Shown: positions 1 to 11,760, counted from the stretch's first letter. The stretch is DNA of 64,000 bases from Rhinopithecus roxellana (GCF_007565055.1 NC_044557.1:79860019-79924018); one strand, 5' to 3'. Made by a program: numbers and translations. Notes: generated by a model not told the origin, from the letters alone.

Positions 1-776
1 TCATTTCAGATGTGTGATCAAAGTGGAGTACTGGATGATTAGGTGAGTTCCTTTTGGTCAAAGTTAGTAAATACATTTTTGAAATTTAATTTTAATTTCA
101 AAGATGAAAGATTTCTTATAAACTGTTAAGCCTTTAAATATACTGCTTTAAAGATAATTTTAAGGTTATCTTATAGAAAAAATAGTTAATAAAATCTCCA
201 TCTTTTTAAAGGCATAAAAACTATTCATTGAAAATTTTTAAGAAAAATAAAGAGAGGGAGGGCAAGAATCTTCACATGGTAATGGTATTGATGCAATAGA
301 AATCTAAAAGTTTATGCCAGATCCAAGGGCAGATGGTTACTGAAAGTTAGGTTAGTTGCATTTTTTATCTACATATATCTTACTATAAATATATATTTAC
401 ATATATAAGTATTTAATTTTCCTTCAGATACTAAAATTTGGAATATCTATTTTTTAAAAAACGTGTAACTTACATATAACTATAACTCATGTAGAGATAG
501 TTGGATCCATGTTATTTAAACCTCTTTACTTAAGAAATAGCATTCTAAACTAGGAAAACAAAACACATTAGACATTACACATGAGAAGATATCATAATTA
601 TTAAATGTAATAGGCAAAAAGAGTCAAGAAATACAGTTTATCAAACATATTTTCTAGGCAAAAAAAAAAGGGTTATCTCCACAACCAACCCAAGTGTGTC
701 TCGTCAAGTGAGTTACTCATACCTAATCCCATGGTACCCACACTGAAGCCTTATGAAATGCAGGTCACCACTGTCC
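1..776. other. Intergenic, no recognised feature
   Basis: AT-rich with short A/T runs. I see no gene or nameable repeat. Confidence 0.6.
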
Positions 777-784
777 CCTTGGAT

Positions 785-1113
785 CAGGGGTCCCCAGATC
801 CCAGACTGTGGCCCAGTACCAGTCCATGGCGTGTTAGGAACCATGCCATGTAGCAAGAGGTGAGTAAGCACTACCGCCTGAGCTCCACTTTCTGTCAGAT
901 CAGTGGCAGCATTAGATTCTTGTAGGAACATGAACCCTATTAACTGTGCATGTAAAGGATCTAGGTTGTGCACTCCTTATGAGAATCTAACTAATGCCTG
1001 ATGATCTGAGATGGAATAGTTTTATCCTGAAACCATCCCCTCAACCTCATAGTTCGTGGAAAAATTTTCTTCCATGAAACCAGTCCCTGTGCTGAAAATG
1101 TGGGGGACTGCTG
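785..1113 (+). mobile_element. MER1B-like hAT-Charlie DNA transposon
   Basis: It starts CAGGGGTCCCC and ends GGGGACTGCTG, the imperfect terminal inverted repeats of MER1. The internal sequence matches the MER1B layout from memory. Flanks CCTTGGAT (777-784) and CCTTAGAG (1114-1121) fit a decayed 8-bp target duplication. It is non-autonomous, with no transposase. Confidence 0.85.
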
Positions 1114-1121
1114 CCTTAGAG

Positions 1122-2137
1122 AATGGAAGAGAGAATAACTCACCCAGCAGCACTCATCTCCTAGAGATAAAGGGTGATCAGATGGGTATTAACTCAACCA
1201 TACATACAGGTTGTTCAACCATGTGTATTGTATGTGGTGGTTTTAAATCAAATCCTAGGTCTCTAGACACATATTTCATATATTTCAAATTTAGATGATC
1301 GTGCCCAATAATATGAGTTAGACTAAGTAGGTGATTATTTAAAAACTTTTTAAATTATAATTCTATAACAAATGCATAAACAGTGTACTTAATCAGAGAA
1401 ATTTTAAAAATTCAATTATCTTTTTCATTTCTAAAACAATGTGCAAATTGATTGAACAAACTTAAGCTCTTTATTCTAAAGCTATGGGATATTAAATCTA
1501 AAATGGTTTAAGTTAGAAAATATTTTTCAATTTCTTAAAAATAATAATTTTCATAAAAATTATAATACTTTATAATAACTCTCAAATCTGCAACTTTCCT
1601 AGAAACTAGAAGACATGTTAGCATGTAGATAGAAGCTTGTGCCTTAAAGATTAAATTTCAACTCTGGTTGTAATGATGAACTGATGAGCGTTTGCATTTA
1701 AAGGCAAATCCATATTCTTCAGTAAGATAAGAGAAAATACAGGGTCAAGTAGAGATAGTGACTTTCTCTACTAAAAGTCGTGATATTTATTACTAACCTT
1801 CTTAACATTATCATAATAAAACAAGGCTAACAATTCAGAATACTTAGTATCTGCCAATAATTTTACATTATTCAGCTACTCCTCACAGCAAGCTAACGCA
1901 GAAACTTTGTGCCTGTTTTCCACATAAGGACACCAAAATTCAGAGGTGTATCAGGCACTCTTTTAGCACAATCCAAATCCTCACCCATCTCCCTCTACCC
2001 CACTTGTCTGCTCTTGGTTCCCCAGTATATTCCATCTACTCCTGCAGGGACCTGTTTTAGAAAGGTTTTGACAAGTTTCATACAGCACCTACCTTCAGGC
2101 TTCTAACCTCTGAGCTTCTCCAGGATTACAATGGGAA
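1122..2137. other. Intergenic, no recognised feature
   Basis: AT-rich. Near 1870 GCTACTCCTCACAGCAAGC and a following CACATAAGGACACCAAAATTC hint at an old MIR, too weak to call. Confidence 0.5.
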
Positions 2138-2788
2138 CCACTGAGAGGTGACAGCATGCTGGCAGCCGTCGCTCGCTCTCCGCGCCTCCTCGGCCTTGGC
2201 GCCCACTCTGGCAGCGCTTGAGCAGCCCTTCAGCCCGCAGCTGCACTGTGGGAGCCCCTCTCTGGGCTGGCTGAGGCTGGAGCCAGCTCCCTCTGCTTGC
2301 TCGGAGGTGTGGAGGGAGAAGCGCGGGCGGGAACTGCGGCTGCGCAAGACGCTCGCGGGACAGCGCGAGTTCCGGCTGGGCGCGGGCTCATTGGGTCCAG
2401 CACTCACAGCGGCCGGCCGGCGCCTTGGGCCCCGGGCAGTAAGTCGCTTAGCACCCGGGCCAGCAGTTGCGGAGGGTGCGCCAGGTTCCACAGCCGTGCC
2501 GCCCCGCCTGCGCCGCGCTCGAATATTCGCAGGGCCTCAGCCGCCTCCCCGCGGGGCAGGGGTCAGGACCTGCAGCCCTCCATGCCTGAGCCCCCTCCCC
2601 CGTGGGCTCTTGCGCGGCCGGACCCTCCCCGACGGGCGCCATCTCCTGCTCCCTGGTGCCGAGTCTCATCGACCGCTCAAGGGCTGAGGAGTGCGGCTGC
2701 GCGGCGCAGGACTGGCGAGCAACTCCCTCCGCGGCCCAGCCTCGGGATCCACTAGGGGAAGCCACCTGGGATGGGGACTTGGAGAACT

Positions 2789-2975
2789 TCTGTATCTAGC
2801 CTGAGGATTGTATATGCACCACTCAGCACTCTGTATCTAGCTCGGGGGTTTGTGGATGCATCAATCAGCACTCTGTATCCAGCTAATCTGGTGGGGCTTG
2901 GAGAGCTTTTATGTCTAGCTAAAGGATTGTAAATGCACCAATCAGCTCTCTGTAAATGGATCAATCAGCAGGATG
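2789..2975 (+). repeat. LTR12 U3 tandem repeats with CCAAT-type motifs
   Basis: About 41-42 bp units begin TCTGTATCTAGC at 2789 and 2830, with a diverged one at 2872. CAATCAG motifs lie at about 2862, 2939 and 2962. LTR12 U3 repeats are reported enhancers bound by NF-Y and GATA-class factors. The unit structure is seen directly; activity here is inferred. Confidence 0.8.
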
Positions 2976-2995
2976 TGGCTGGGGTCAGATAACGG

Positions 2996-3003
2996 AATAA
3001 AAG
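2996..3003 (+). promoter_or_regulatory. TATA-like box of the LTR12 promoter
   Basis: AATAAAAG lies just after the U3 CCAAT repeats, in the context GGAATAAAAGCAGGCTGCC that is typical of the HERV9 U3/R boundary. Transcription, if any, would start about 25-30 bp downstream on the plus strand. Confidence 0.65.
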
Positions 3004-3130
3004 CAGGCTGCCAGAGCCAGCAGTGGTAACCTGCTGGGGTCCATTTCCCCACTGTGGTAACTTTGTTCTCTGGCTCTTTGCAATAACTCTTGCTGCTGCT
3101 CAGTCTTTGAGTCTGCACTGCTTGTATGAG

Positions 3131-3440
3131 CTGTAACACTCACTGCGAAGGTCTACAGCTTCACTCCTGAGGCCAACGAGACCACAAACCCACCGGGAGG
3201 AATGGACAAATCGGAGGCGCGAACAATTCCAGACGTGCAGCCTTAAGAGCTGTAACACTCACCCTGAAGGTCTGCAGCTTCACTTCTGAAGCCAGCGAGA
3301 CCACGAACCACCAGAAGGAAGAAATTCCGAACACGTCTGAACATCTGAAGGAACAAACCTCTGGACACACCATCTTTAAGAACTGTAACACTCACCGCGA
3401 GGGCCGTGGCTTCATTCTTGAAGTCAGCGAGACCAAGAAC
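3131..3440 (+). repeat. LTR12 triple repeat in R/U5
   Basis: CTGTAACACTCAC occurs at 3131, 3250 and 3383, each followed by a similar stretch of the form GAAGGTCTGCAGCTTCA and AGCGAGACCA. Unit lengths are about 119 and 133 bp. Confidence 0.8.
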
Positions 3441-3462
3441 CCACCAATTCCAGACACACCAT

Positions 3463-4761
3463 CAGAATTCACCGGTACTCACACTATGACAACCCGCATG
3501 CATGAGGAGTTAGTGTCCATACGGTCACACTTGACCAGTGGGGAAAATAGCTTTCTGATATACATTTTATAAAACTCCAGTGAGGGTCCCCACTGGATTA
3601 AGCCTTATTCGGCGGGCCACTGGATAACACATGCTCATGTAAGTGGATATTCATTACTTGCATGTTTTGTTCCAAATTCTCGTAAGGAATGCCAATTTTT
3701 TTTTTGTACTTAATAATAATACAAAATTTTAGATAGTGCTCTACTCTTACCCCACCATCCCCAACATCACGTGCGCATAGAACGTGGCACTTCACATCTC
3801 TTAGGCTAAACAGGACAACTTCCCTCAGTGATCCACCTTTATTTCCTACTCTAGTCCCAGGTTATCCTTTGAATGTCAATGACAATGAGCAACTTATGAA
3901 TTTTGCATTTTAACGTTGCACAAGTTAGTTCACACATTTGCATAATTCTCCTTCCATATTCTCTCTCCTTCCCCTAATTACTTTCTTAGTAATGGGTGGT
4001 TTCATGTAATGGCATGCTCAACTCCCAGAGGAGAGATCCCCCTGTTAAACACTGTCCCCTAACACTTCTGGAAGCAGAATAGGCTAGTGAGCAAAACAAT
4101 TAACCAGGAGTTTAGACAGCTGAGTTGTACCTTGTTTCTGCTTCTAACTATGCATTTGACTTTGGAGAAGTGATCTGAACTGTCTAGTTTGCCAAAATAT
4201 GTTCAACCTTATACAACTTTGCTTCAAGAAGCAAGAGTCTTTATCACTTAAAAATTGCCTTTAGAAAGTGGTAAGTAAATTGGTAGATCCAATTTCTCAC
4301 TGATTTTTTCCCCTATCTGAAATTTATGTCAGCAATAGCTAGAAAACCATAGAAAAAAAATTGAACATATGTTATCAAGCTTGTTTTTAGCAAAACAAAA
4401 ATATAAAAGTATGGGAAAAATGATTATATAATTGCAGTATTCCTCTAAGTGTTGAAAATATTTATCAAATCATATTTTCTAATGACTTTTAATTTGCCAG
4501 TTTACAAAGGCGGTTTCATTTGCAAACTGGTAGATGCAATGTACTCAAGTAAAAAAAAAAAATCTCAAGGGCAATTAAAATAAAATGAAATCAATTTTTA
4601 TGTTAATTTTTTTTAATTCAAATATAATTGGTTTTTGAACTACATATTAAATATTGCTATTTTTAAATCCAAATTTTTTGTGCTGTTTCATTGTTTTTAA
4701 GTAATCCTTGATAATTTCAAAAGGTCACTGGTTTATTCAAAGTGTTTTAAATTAAATTATT
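3463..4761. other. Intergenic, no recognised feature
   Basis: AT-rich with A and T runs near 4550 and 4610. No gene seen. Confidence 0.55.
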
Positions 4762-4912
4762 ATTTTTTTGAGATGGAGTCTTATTCTGTTGCCCAGGCTG
4801 TGATGCAGAGGTGCAATCATAGCTCATTGCAGCTTCAAACTCCTAGGCTCAGGCAATCTTCCTGCCTTAGCCTCCCAAGTAGTTGGGACTACAGGTCCAC
4901 ACCACTGTGCCC
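4762..4912 (-). mobile_element. Alu monomer fragment (FLAM/FRAM type)
   Basis: A poly(T) start followed by GAGATGGAGTCTTATTCTG, a diverged Alu left-arm complement of about 150 bp, ends at an old Alu monomer boundary. It is not a full dimer. Confidence 0.75.
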
Positions 4913-5340
4913 ACTGTACAAAGTATTTTTAAATCCATATATATTTTAAACTCACATTTAACTTCTTAAAATACTCTCTATGGTATAAATTCCCAAAGTA
5001 ACTCAGATCTCTTTTCTACTTTAGCAAATAGATCTGTTATTCCAGGTATCACCATATCGATGACAGATATATAAAGATAAAAAAGATATAGTACTTGACT
5101 TTAAGGACCTTACTCTCCAGAAGGGAAAATAAGCAAACAAGCAAACAATAAAAACCCAGAAGACTATAACCTTAATCCCCTTAATAAGTACCATGTAACA
5201 TTTAGTATTTGCCATCCACTGTTCTAAGGGGTAAATAAATAGCAGTGAACAACAAGGAGAACAAAAAGTCTTTGCCTTCACAGAGCTTATATTATCATGG
5301 AGGGAGAGGAACAATGATAATAACAAAAAGTAAAGCGTAT

Positions 5341-5703
5341 TGATATGGTTTGGCTGTGCCTCCACTGGTATCTCATCTTAAATTGTAGCTCCCACAATCC
5401 CCATGTGTCATGGGAGGTACCCAGTAGGAGGTAATTGAATAATGGGGATGAGTTTTCCCATGCTGTTCTCATGACAGTGAATAAGTCTCAACAGATTTGA
5501 TGGTTTTATAAAGGGGAGTTCCCCTGCACATGTTCTCTTGTTTGCCACCATGTAAGGTGTGCCCTTGCTTCTCCTTTGCCTCCCTCCATGATCGTGACAC
5601 CTCCCCACCCATGTGGAACTGTGAGTCCATTAAACTTTGTTTCTTTATAAATTACCCAGTCTAGGGTATGTCTTTATTAGCAGTATGAGAACAGACTAAT
5701 ACA
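5341..5703 (+). mobile_element. MST-type MaLR solo LTR
   Basis: It starts TGATATGGTTTGGCTGTG and ends GACTAATACA, the MST/THE1 LTR ends. Flanks CGTAT (5336-5340) and TGTAT (5704-5708) give a near-perfect 5-bp target duplication. Confidence 0.88.
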
Positions 5704-5989
5704 TGTATCATATATCAAATGTTGATAAATACCCTAGAGGAAAACAAAATTGAAAGACTGGGGAGAGTCGTGGGGTGATAAAAAAGAACACTAAAAGGAT
5801 CTATTTGAACAAAGACTTGAAGTGGGTAAGGAGTTAGCAAGAGCAATAACCCTGAGACAGAAGTGTACCTGGATTATAGAAAAGTCTGATATGGCTAAAG
5901 CAGATTGAGCAAATGAGGAGATTAGTAAGAGATGAAGCCATTGAAGGAATTAGGCATCATATCAAGGGTGCCCTTTTGTTGGTACTAAG

Positions 5990-6530
5990 TGTATTAGTTG
6001 TCCATTGCTGCATAACAAATTACCCCAGAACTTAACAACTTAACACATAAATATATATTATCTAACAAAGATTCTGTGGGTCCGAAATCCAGGGAGCATT
6101 TAGCTGGGTCCATTATCTCAGGTTCTCTCAGAGTGCTGCAGTCAGGCATCTGTTGAGGCTGAAGCCATCTAAAGACTTGACTAGGACTGGAGGATCCATT
6201 TCCAGGTTGGCTCACTCACATGCGTGGCAACTTGTTGCTGGGACTTCTCAGGAGGTCTCAGTTCCTCACCACATTGACCTCCCCACCGGGATGCAGGTGC
6301 ATCTTCACAACATGGCAGCTACCTTTCTTAGAAAGAGAATAAGATCTAAGAGATCATGAGGCAGAAGCTACTACATCTTTTATGACCGGCTCTCAGGAGT
6401 TGCAGACCTTCATTTCTGCAATGTGCTACATAGATCAGCCTTATTCAATATGAACGAACACTACACAAGGGCATACATATCAGGAGACAAGAATCACTGA
6501 GGGTTATATTATAGGCCACTACACATGTAA
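5990..6530 (+). mobile_element. ERVL/MLT2-like LTR remnant
   Basis: It begins GTGTATTAGTTGTCCATTGC and continues with AACAAATTACCCCAGAACTT, a layout seen in mammalian ERVL-type LTRs. It ends near ATAGGCCACTACA. The exact family is uncertain. Confidence 0.55.
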
Positions 6531-6928
6531 GAAATTTGGACTTACTTTGAATGAGATAGAAAGTTATCAGAAAACTTTGAGCATAGTTATGGCACACTTT
6601 AAAAAGAAATACTGTGGTTGCTGGGTTGAAAGTAGACAGTAGTAGGGCAAGGGTGGAACCCAGTAGATCAGTGAGGAGGCTATTACAATAATCTCAGCAA
6701 AAATGTCAGACTAGATAAAGATCAGAATTAGCTGAAAGTAATACGAAATGATCATATTTGGAATCTGGAGATGTTTGGAAGACAGATCTGATAAGATTTG
6801 TTAATGAGTTTTATGTAGGCTGTAAAAATAAAGTTGAAGATGAACCAAGATTTTTAACCTGAGCAACCAGAAATATGTTTATTACACAGAAAGGTTTATT
6901 GGTTGTTAGGAGGGTACAGAGATTGGCT

Positions 6929-7143
6929 AACATTCTGTCACTTAATTTTAAAAATACTCTAGGAGGATAGTATTATTAGTACTACTTATGCATAAGGAAC
7001 TCAAAGACCAGAGTGGTGAAGTAATTTGCCCAAAGTGAGAAAGCAGATGCAGTGTTCAAACCCAGGTGTGCTAATCCCAGACCACAATTAACCATTGTCA
7101 TATACTAACCCGCATTTATCTATCTTTAAGACTGAAAAGTTTT
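6929..7143 (+). repeat. MIR-containing segment, duplicated copy A
   Basis: MIR-like core with GGAACTCAAAGACCAGAG and AAGTAATTTGCCCAAAGTG. It is nearly identical to 9826-10046, with about 10 scattered differences and small indels, and includes a non-MIR tail (ATCTTTAAGACTGAAAAGTT). It lacks the MIR head that copy B retains. Confidence 0.85.
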
Positions 7144-8321
7144 AAAGATAGAATAGGGAACCCAGAATAGGGAAGTCAGAAAAGTCCTCCAGGAGATGTC
7201 TGGATTTAATATCTACATAGAAGTTAGCCAGGCTAAGAAAAGAGAGAAGAGAACTAGAGGCAACAAAACAGCATAAATAATGGCAAAGAAGCAAAAAGTA
7301 TTACTGTGTGTGTACAAAGAAATAAAGTAATTCTATGCTCCCAGGGTACCTGTTAAAAAGTATTTGGTAGGAAAATCTGTGATTTGAAGTATATCTTTTC
7401 CATTTGTTCAATTAAAAATTATTTTATTACACACCTGCTTGGTACCAGAAACTGCTAGCTGCAGAGGGTACAATGATAAACAATGATGTTATTTCAGAAT
7501 GGGGTGTTGACAGCAGGGCTAAGGTGATTAGAGCTAATAAAAAGATAATTCAAGGGCTTTTTCAAAATGGAAAAGGATACACAGATGTTGGCCTTGGTGA
7601 CTCCAGAATTTCTTTAAAAAGAAACTTTAAAAAGTGGAGAGAAAGAACTTACCTTGATACATTTAATACATTTTTGCCTAACTAGAACATCATTTTTACT
7701 TAGTGGTATATATATGAATATGTGGTTTGAGAGAAGGATGACATATAATACCGGGAGGGCAAGTAACTTCCAATCCCGTCTTGGAGTAACCATTGGGTGG
7801 TTTCTGACTTGTACAACTGGCTAGATACTGATGCTATTTAGTGAGGCTGTGCATTTGGAAGAGGGTAGCTTGGGGTTTGTGGGAGATCATGAATTAGATT
7901 TAGTATAGAAGAAAGGTCAACATATAGCCCTTTAATATTTTATAAATAATTACTGGTTAAGTAAGAAGAACCTAAAATGTTTTAGAGTATTATGAAATAA
8001 ACACACTCAATACCTGATAAAATAACATTATATGACTCTACTATTTGGTTAAATACACTTTTATTCACATTGAGAAAAAAGCAAACTGACCTGTGCTTTA
8101 AGGATGGATTGTGTGGTATATGTCTTCTCCACATGTCAACCTGAAAGTACTGATTTACTTTTAACAAAGCATATGCTTCCCATATATCCAATAATAGTTA
8201 TGGATTTGTAATAATTCACCACTGGTTTTCCCTAGCCATTGTTATATTTGCAGAAGTGATACTGCAGAAAAAATCTCAGGCCATGGTCAGAATACAATTA
8301 ACTTGGTTGTTCCTAAAATGT
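7144..8321. other. Intergenic, possible L2 debris
   Basis: About 7190-7330 and 7430-7500 resemble reverse L2 sequence, weakly. The remainder is unrecognised. Confidence 0.4.
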
Positions 8322-8341
8322 TGAACTGCTTATTTCTTTTT

Positions 8342-8638
8342 CTTTTTTTTTTTTTTTTTTTTAGACAGAGTCTCACTCTGTCACCCAGGCTGAAGTGCAA
8401 TGGCGTCATCTCGGCTCACTGCAACCTCTGCAAATCAAGTGATTCTCCTGCGTCAGCCTCCCAAGTAATTGGGATTATTATAGGTGCCTGCCACTGAACC
8501 TGGCTAATTTTTGTAGTATTAGTAGAGACAGGGATTCACCATGTTGGTCAGGCTGATTTTGAACTCCTGACCTAGAGATCCACCCGCCTCGGCCTCTCAA
8601 AATGCTGGGATTACAGGCATGAGCCACGGCACCTGGCC
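8342..8638 (-). mobile_element. Alu element
   Basis: A full-length dimer in reverse orientation, from poly(T) to GGCACCTGGCC. It has a long target duplication TGAACTGCTTATTTCTTTT at 8322-8340 and 8639-8657. Confidence 0.96.
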
Positions 8639-8658
8639 TGAACTGCTTATTTCTTTTT

Positions 8659-9769
8659 TCTTGCCACTTGCTACTACAGATCCGGGACCCTTGGGAACTG
8701 TCATATTGTCATCTCTTCTAGCAGGATATGTAAAAGCTGTCTAATTAAAGCAAAATCTAACAAAAAAGCAAAAATCTAACATAAAATAGTATAAGATAGT
8801 ATAATTTTGTCCAGAAAGAAATTAATCTTTGCGATCAGAGAAAATCCATTTGCTATGCTCCCTTCTACCCAATAAAGGAGGTAGATCTTGGATACTAGAG
8901 ACGCTTGTATTTGCTGGTTGTTTCCAAAATTAAGTGATGGGTGTGGGATTACAAGATTAGTAGAGACTATGAAATTAAGTTACTCTGCATAAGAGAAAGA
9001 GAAAGATTAAAAAAAAAAAAACTGTGTCTGAAGATAGGAAACTTTTCAAGTCCATAGGTATAAAGAGGAGGAGGGTCCAGAAGAAGCCAAAGCTGAAGCT
9101 TGATTTGGGGGAAAATACACTGAGAGAGAATTTTGGAGTGAAATGCTATATGCTTGTGGAGTGAGGTCTCTTTGGTCTTTTCTACAAATTCTTCAGTAAA
9201 ATTTCAACTCTAGTGCCTTTTGGAATCAAAGTTTTTTTTGAGGGAATAAAGTGTTTAGTCCTGCTCCAACCAAGTTTTGCATGAGCAAGAGCAGCCCAGA
9301 GCCTGCCCCTGGGTCCAGCCCATATCTCAGTCCATGTCTGTATTTGCCACAAAGAACATTTTCCTGCTTTCCAGTCTCTCTGCTCAGAAGTTGAAATCTA
9401 TTTACCTTGTATTTTTTTCTGAATTCCTGGTTCCTGGTACCCATCTGCCTGAGTTTCTCCCCTAAACCTCTCCTACTCCCAGATAGCCAAGTTCCTCTCC
9501 TTTCTTCACCTAACTCTCTAGTATTCATATTTCCTCTTCCCAAAATAATGTTCTCAGCTCTCATACACACCTTGTACTTATCAGACTGCTTGCAATTCAG
9601 TATGGCTTCCTGGCTCTTTGAGATCTGTGAGCCTGCTCCTTTCTGTCCTAGAGGCAGATCTAACCAAAGCAACTTAGAAGATTTGCTACTGGATAAAATG
9701 TTTTCACAGTAGTAACATCATAATTATATTGTATGTCTTGTTACTATTATGGTACTATTACCTAATATG
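8659..9769. other. Intergenic, unrecognised; contains overlapping ORFs
   Basis: It holds a 148-codon minus frame (9226-9672) and overlapping plus frames. Neither looks like a known protein, and 9401-9458 is shared with 12181-12238, so a repeat origin is likely. Confidence 0.45.
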
Positions 9770-10046
9770 ATTATAGATAGCATTTGTTGGGCTCTTATGT
9801 CAGCACTAAGCTAAACAATCTGCAAGCATTCTGTCACTTAATTTTAAAAATACTCTAGGAGGTTAGTATTATTAGCACTAGCACTGTTTATGTATAAGGA
9901 ACTCAAAGCCCAGAGTGGCGAAGTAATTTGCCCAAAGTGAGAAAGCAGATGCAGTGTTCCAACCCAGGTGTGCTAATCCCAGACTACAATTAGCCATTGT
10001 CATATACTAACCCACATTTATCCATCTTTAAGACTGAAAAGTTTTA
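9770..10046 (+). repeat. MIR SINE, duplicated copy B
   Basis: A fuller MIR, with the head GCATTTGTTGGGCTCTTATG at about 9780 followed by the core and tail shared with 6929-7143. The shared part begins at ATTCTGTCACTTAATTTTAA. Confidence 0.85.
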
Positions 10047-10589
10047 ATAAATAATATTTACATTGCAATATCAAATACAAAAAAGCCGCACATGTTGTGT
10101 TCTGCTTTAACAAGGTAAAAGAATGATCATACAAACAGGATTGGAGGGACTTGCAATATTGTAAAAGAATTTCTCAATAAATTGAAAAATAAGCTTACAT
10201 ATTCTTTTTGTGAGAAAATCCAAAAAGCTAGAACTGAGCCACATGGGTAAAATATAAAAAGTTAAAAACAGACATTCATAATTCAGGTTGTCAGCTTTCA
10301 AAAATTTCATATTAAACTGGGTATTGTAAACTATACCATGATGTCTTACAAGATCATTAAAAAAAAAGTTTTGATGACCAGGGAAAAAGTGAAGTTCATT
10401 TGAGTATAGTCAGCAGAATGAGAAAAACTGAGATCAGGGAAAAAAAGAAAAAAGAAAAGAGAGAGTGAGAGAAGAAGGAGGAAGGAGGAGGGGGAGTTTA
10501 TAGAGAAGCTTTTAAGTTCAGGGAAGCCTGGGGAAAACTGCTGCAGAAACATGATTAATAGTGACAAATTGACATCATTGATTATGAAA

Positions 10590-10862
10590 TTAATGGAAGT
10601 AGGAAGAGCCTGTCTCTGAGCTTTTATCCAAAGATTTCAAATGTTTTAAAAGAGTCCCATGGTCAATTCTTTCAAAAGAGACTGATAAATTGAACATAAT
10701 AAAAGCACAGATCAAGACCCTGTCAGCCAGCATTCTGGGATCATTATGTTCTCCCCGAAGGATGGCCTCTCCACCCTTATAGAAGCCTAAAAGCTGACAG
10801 CCACAAAATATTGTACTGCTTCTAATGATCCCAAGGATGATTCTGCTCAGCTTCCAACCCAC
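10590..10862 (-). pseudogene. Degenerate L2-type reverse transcriptase fragment
   Basis: The 90-residue minus frame contains NLSVSFERIDHGTLLKHL, which resembles the conserved LDLSAAFDTVDHDLLLERL segment around the first catalytic Asp of L2/CR1-type reverse transcriptases. The Asp position itself reads Asn (N for D), and F-D is changed to F-E, so the enzyme would be dead. It is an ancient remnant. Confidence 0.5.
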
Positions 10863-11760
10863 CTTCCCAGTGATTTTCTGTGCAAAGAAAAAGTTAGCTT
10901 GGCAATAAATAACCTATTTGTTCATAGTCAGGGAAGACTATTTGATAACCAGATGAATAGAGACTATTTTGAAAATAGAGGAAAAATTACCCTTCACCAA
11001 GAAAAGACTGATAAATGAGATGCTCACACTCGTCTCAGTTAACCATTTAAAAAGTAAGAACAGCATGGATAGATCAGTTAGTGGTTAGACATAATCTTCA
11101 AACCATCTGTAGCATCAGGCTCTGAAAAATCCAGGCACCGCAAAACAAAAGGTAAAGAAAGGTATGCGTGGCACAAGGAGAACGATTGGCATTAACGAAG
11201 CCCAGTGTGAAATACTGAGATTGTAAGATTTCTCTTGGTTTTCCAATCCAGCATAAAACTACTTGGCTAAATAATTATAGTTCAAAGAGGATGTCTTTTT
11301 TTGTCTTTTTTTTTTTTTTTTTTTTTAACTCAAGTTAAACCTCAGTTACATGGGATGAAGGAAGCAGAGCAAAACTTGAAACTCAGGTTAACCCATTGTT
11401 GCTCTTCATTAGATCTCAGCTGGAGAGACAGTCCTGAGCCATCGGGCCAGGAGAATGAAGAATAAGGTAGTGTGAGAAACATTGGTTATGGGGGACTCTT
11501 TTGGGAAAAAGACAACTCTTTTGGAAGCCTAGAAGTCTATGGCTAATAAAGCAGAACAATACATATTTTGCAATTTAAAGTCAGTTTAGTAAAGTTCCTT
11601 TCAACCTTTCAGGTTGGGAAACAGATAAAACCTATTGTAGGTTTTCTGCTTATCAGAAGAGATTCCCACTGACTGTGCATACAACCTGTCCTGTATCTAT
11701 TAGCCACCAATGGACTTAGTTTGTCTAGGGCTCTATAAATGTATCTGAAAGGATTGTCAA
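10863..11760. other. Intergenic, no recognised feature
   Basis: A T run of about 22 near 11306-11327. No gene or nameable repeat. Confidence 0.5.

Larger units (their letters stand above)
2142..3458 (+). mobile_element. Solo LTR12-family (HERV9) LTR
   Basis: It begins TGAGAGGTGACAGCATGCTG, the characteristic LTR12 5' end, and ends near CCAGACACA. Flanks CCAC (2138-2141) and CCAT (3459-3462) look like a 4-bp target duplication with one change. The 2160-2760 part is CpG-dense, the only such block in the window. U3 repeats with CAATCAG motifs, a TATA-like box and three U5 repeats are visible. No gag, pol or env sequence is next to it, so this is a solo LTR left by recombination. Long ORFs inside (up to 179 residues, both strands) are a result of high GC content. 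Confidence 0.92.
5170..6895 (-). mobile_element. L2 LINE fragments, split by two LTR insertions
   Basis: Segments 5170-5340, 5704-5990 and about 6590-6895 read as the reverse complement of the L2 3' region. Cues are GTAAATAAATAGCAGTGAACAA, the block with AACCCTGAGACAGAAGTG, and GAGGAGGCTATTACAATAAT. They are separated by an MST LTR and an MLT2-like LTR. No open frame survives. Confidence 0.65.

Noticed and set aside
2126..2799. Several ORFs of 65-179 codons on both strands
   Set aside because: They overlap each other in the GC-rich U3 part of LTR12, where stop codons are rare by composition, and no domain is visible.
2789..2975. Spaced repeats that might suggest a CRISPR array
   Set aside because: They are U3 repeats of a retroviral LTR in a mammalian genome; units are adjacent and diverged, with no unique spacers.
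9226..9672. 148-codon minus-strand ORF, longest outside TRPS1 and LTR12
   Set aside because: No recognisable domain, overlapped by plus-strand frames, and it contains a segment duplicated at 12181; probably chance in a repeat.
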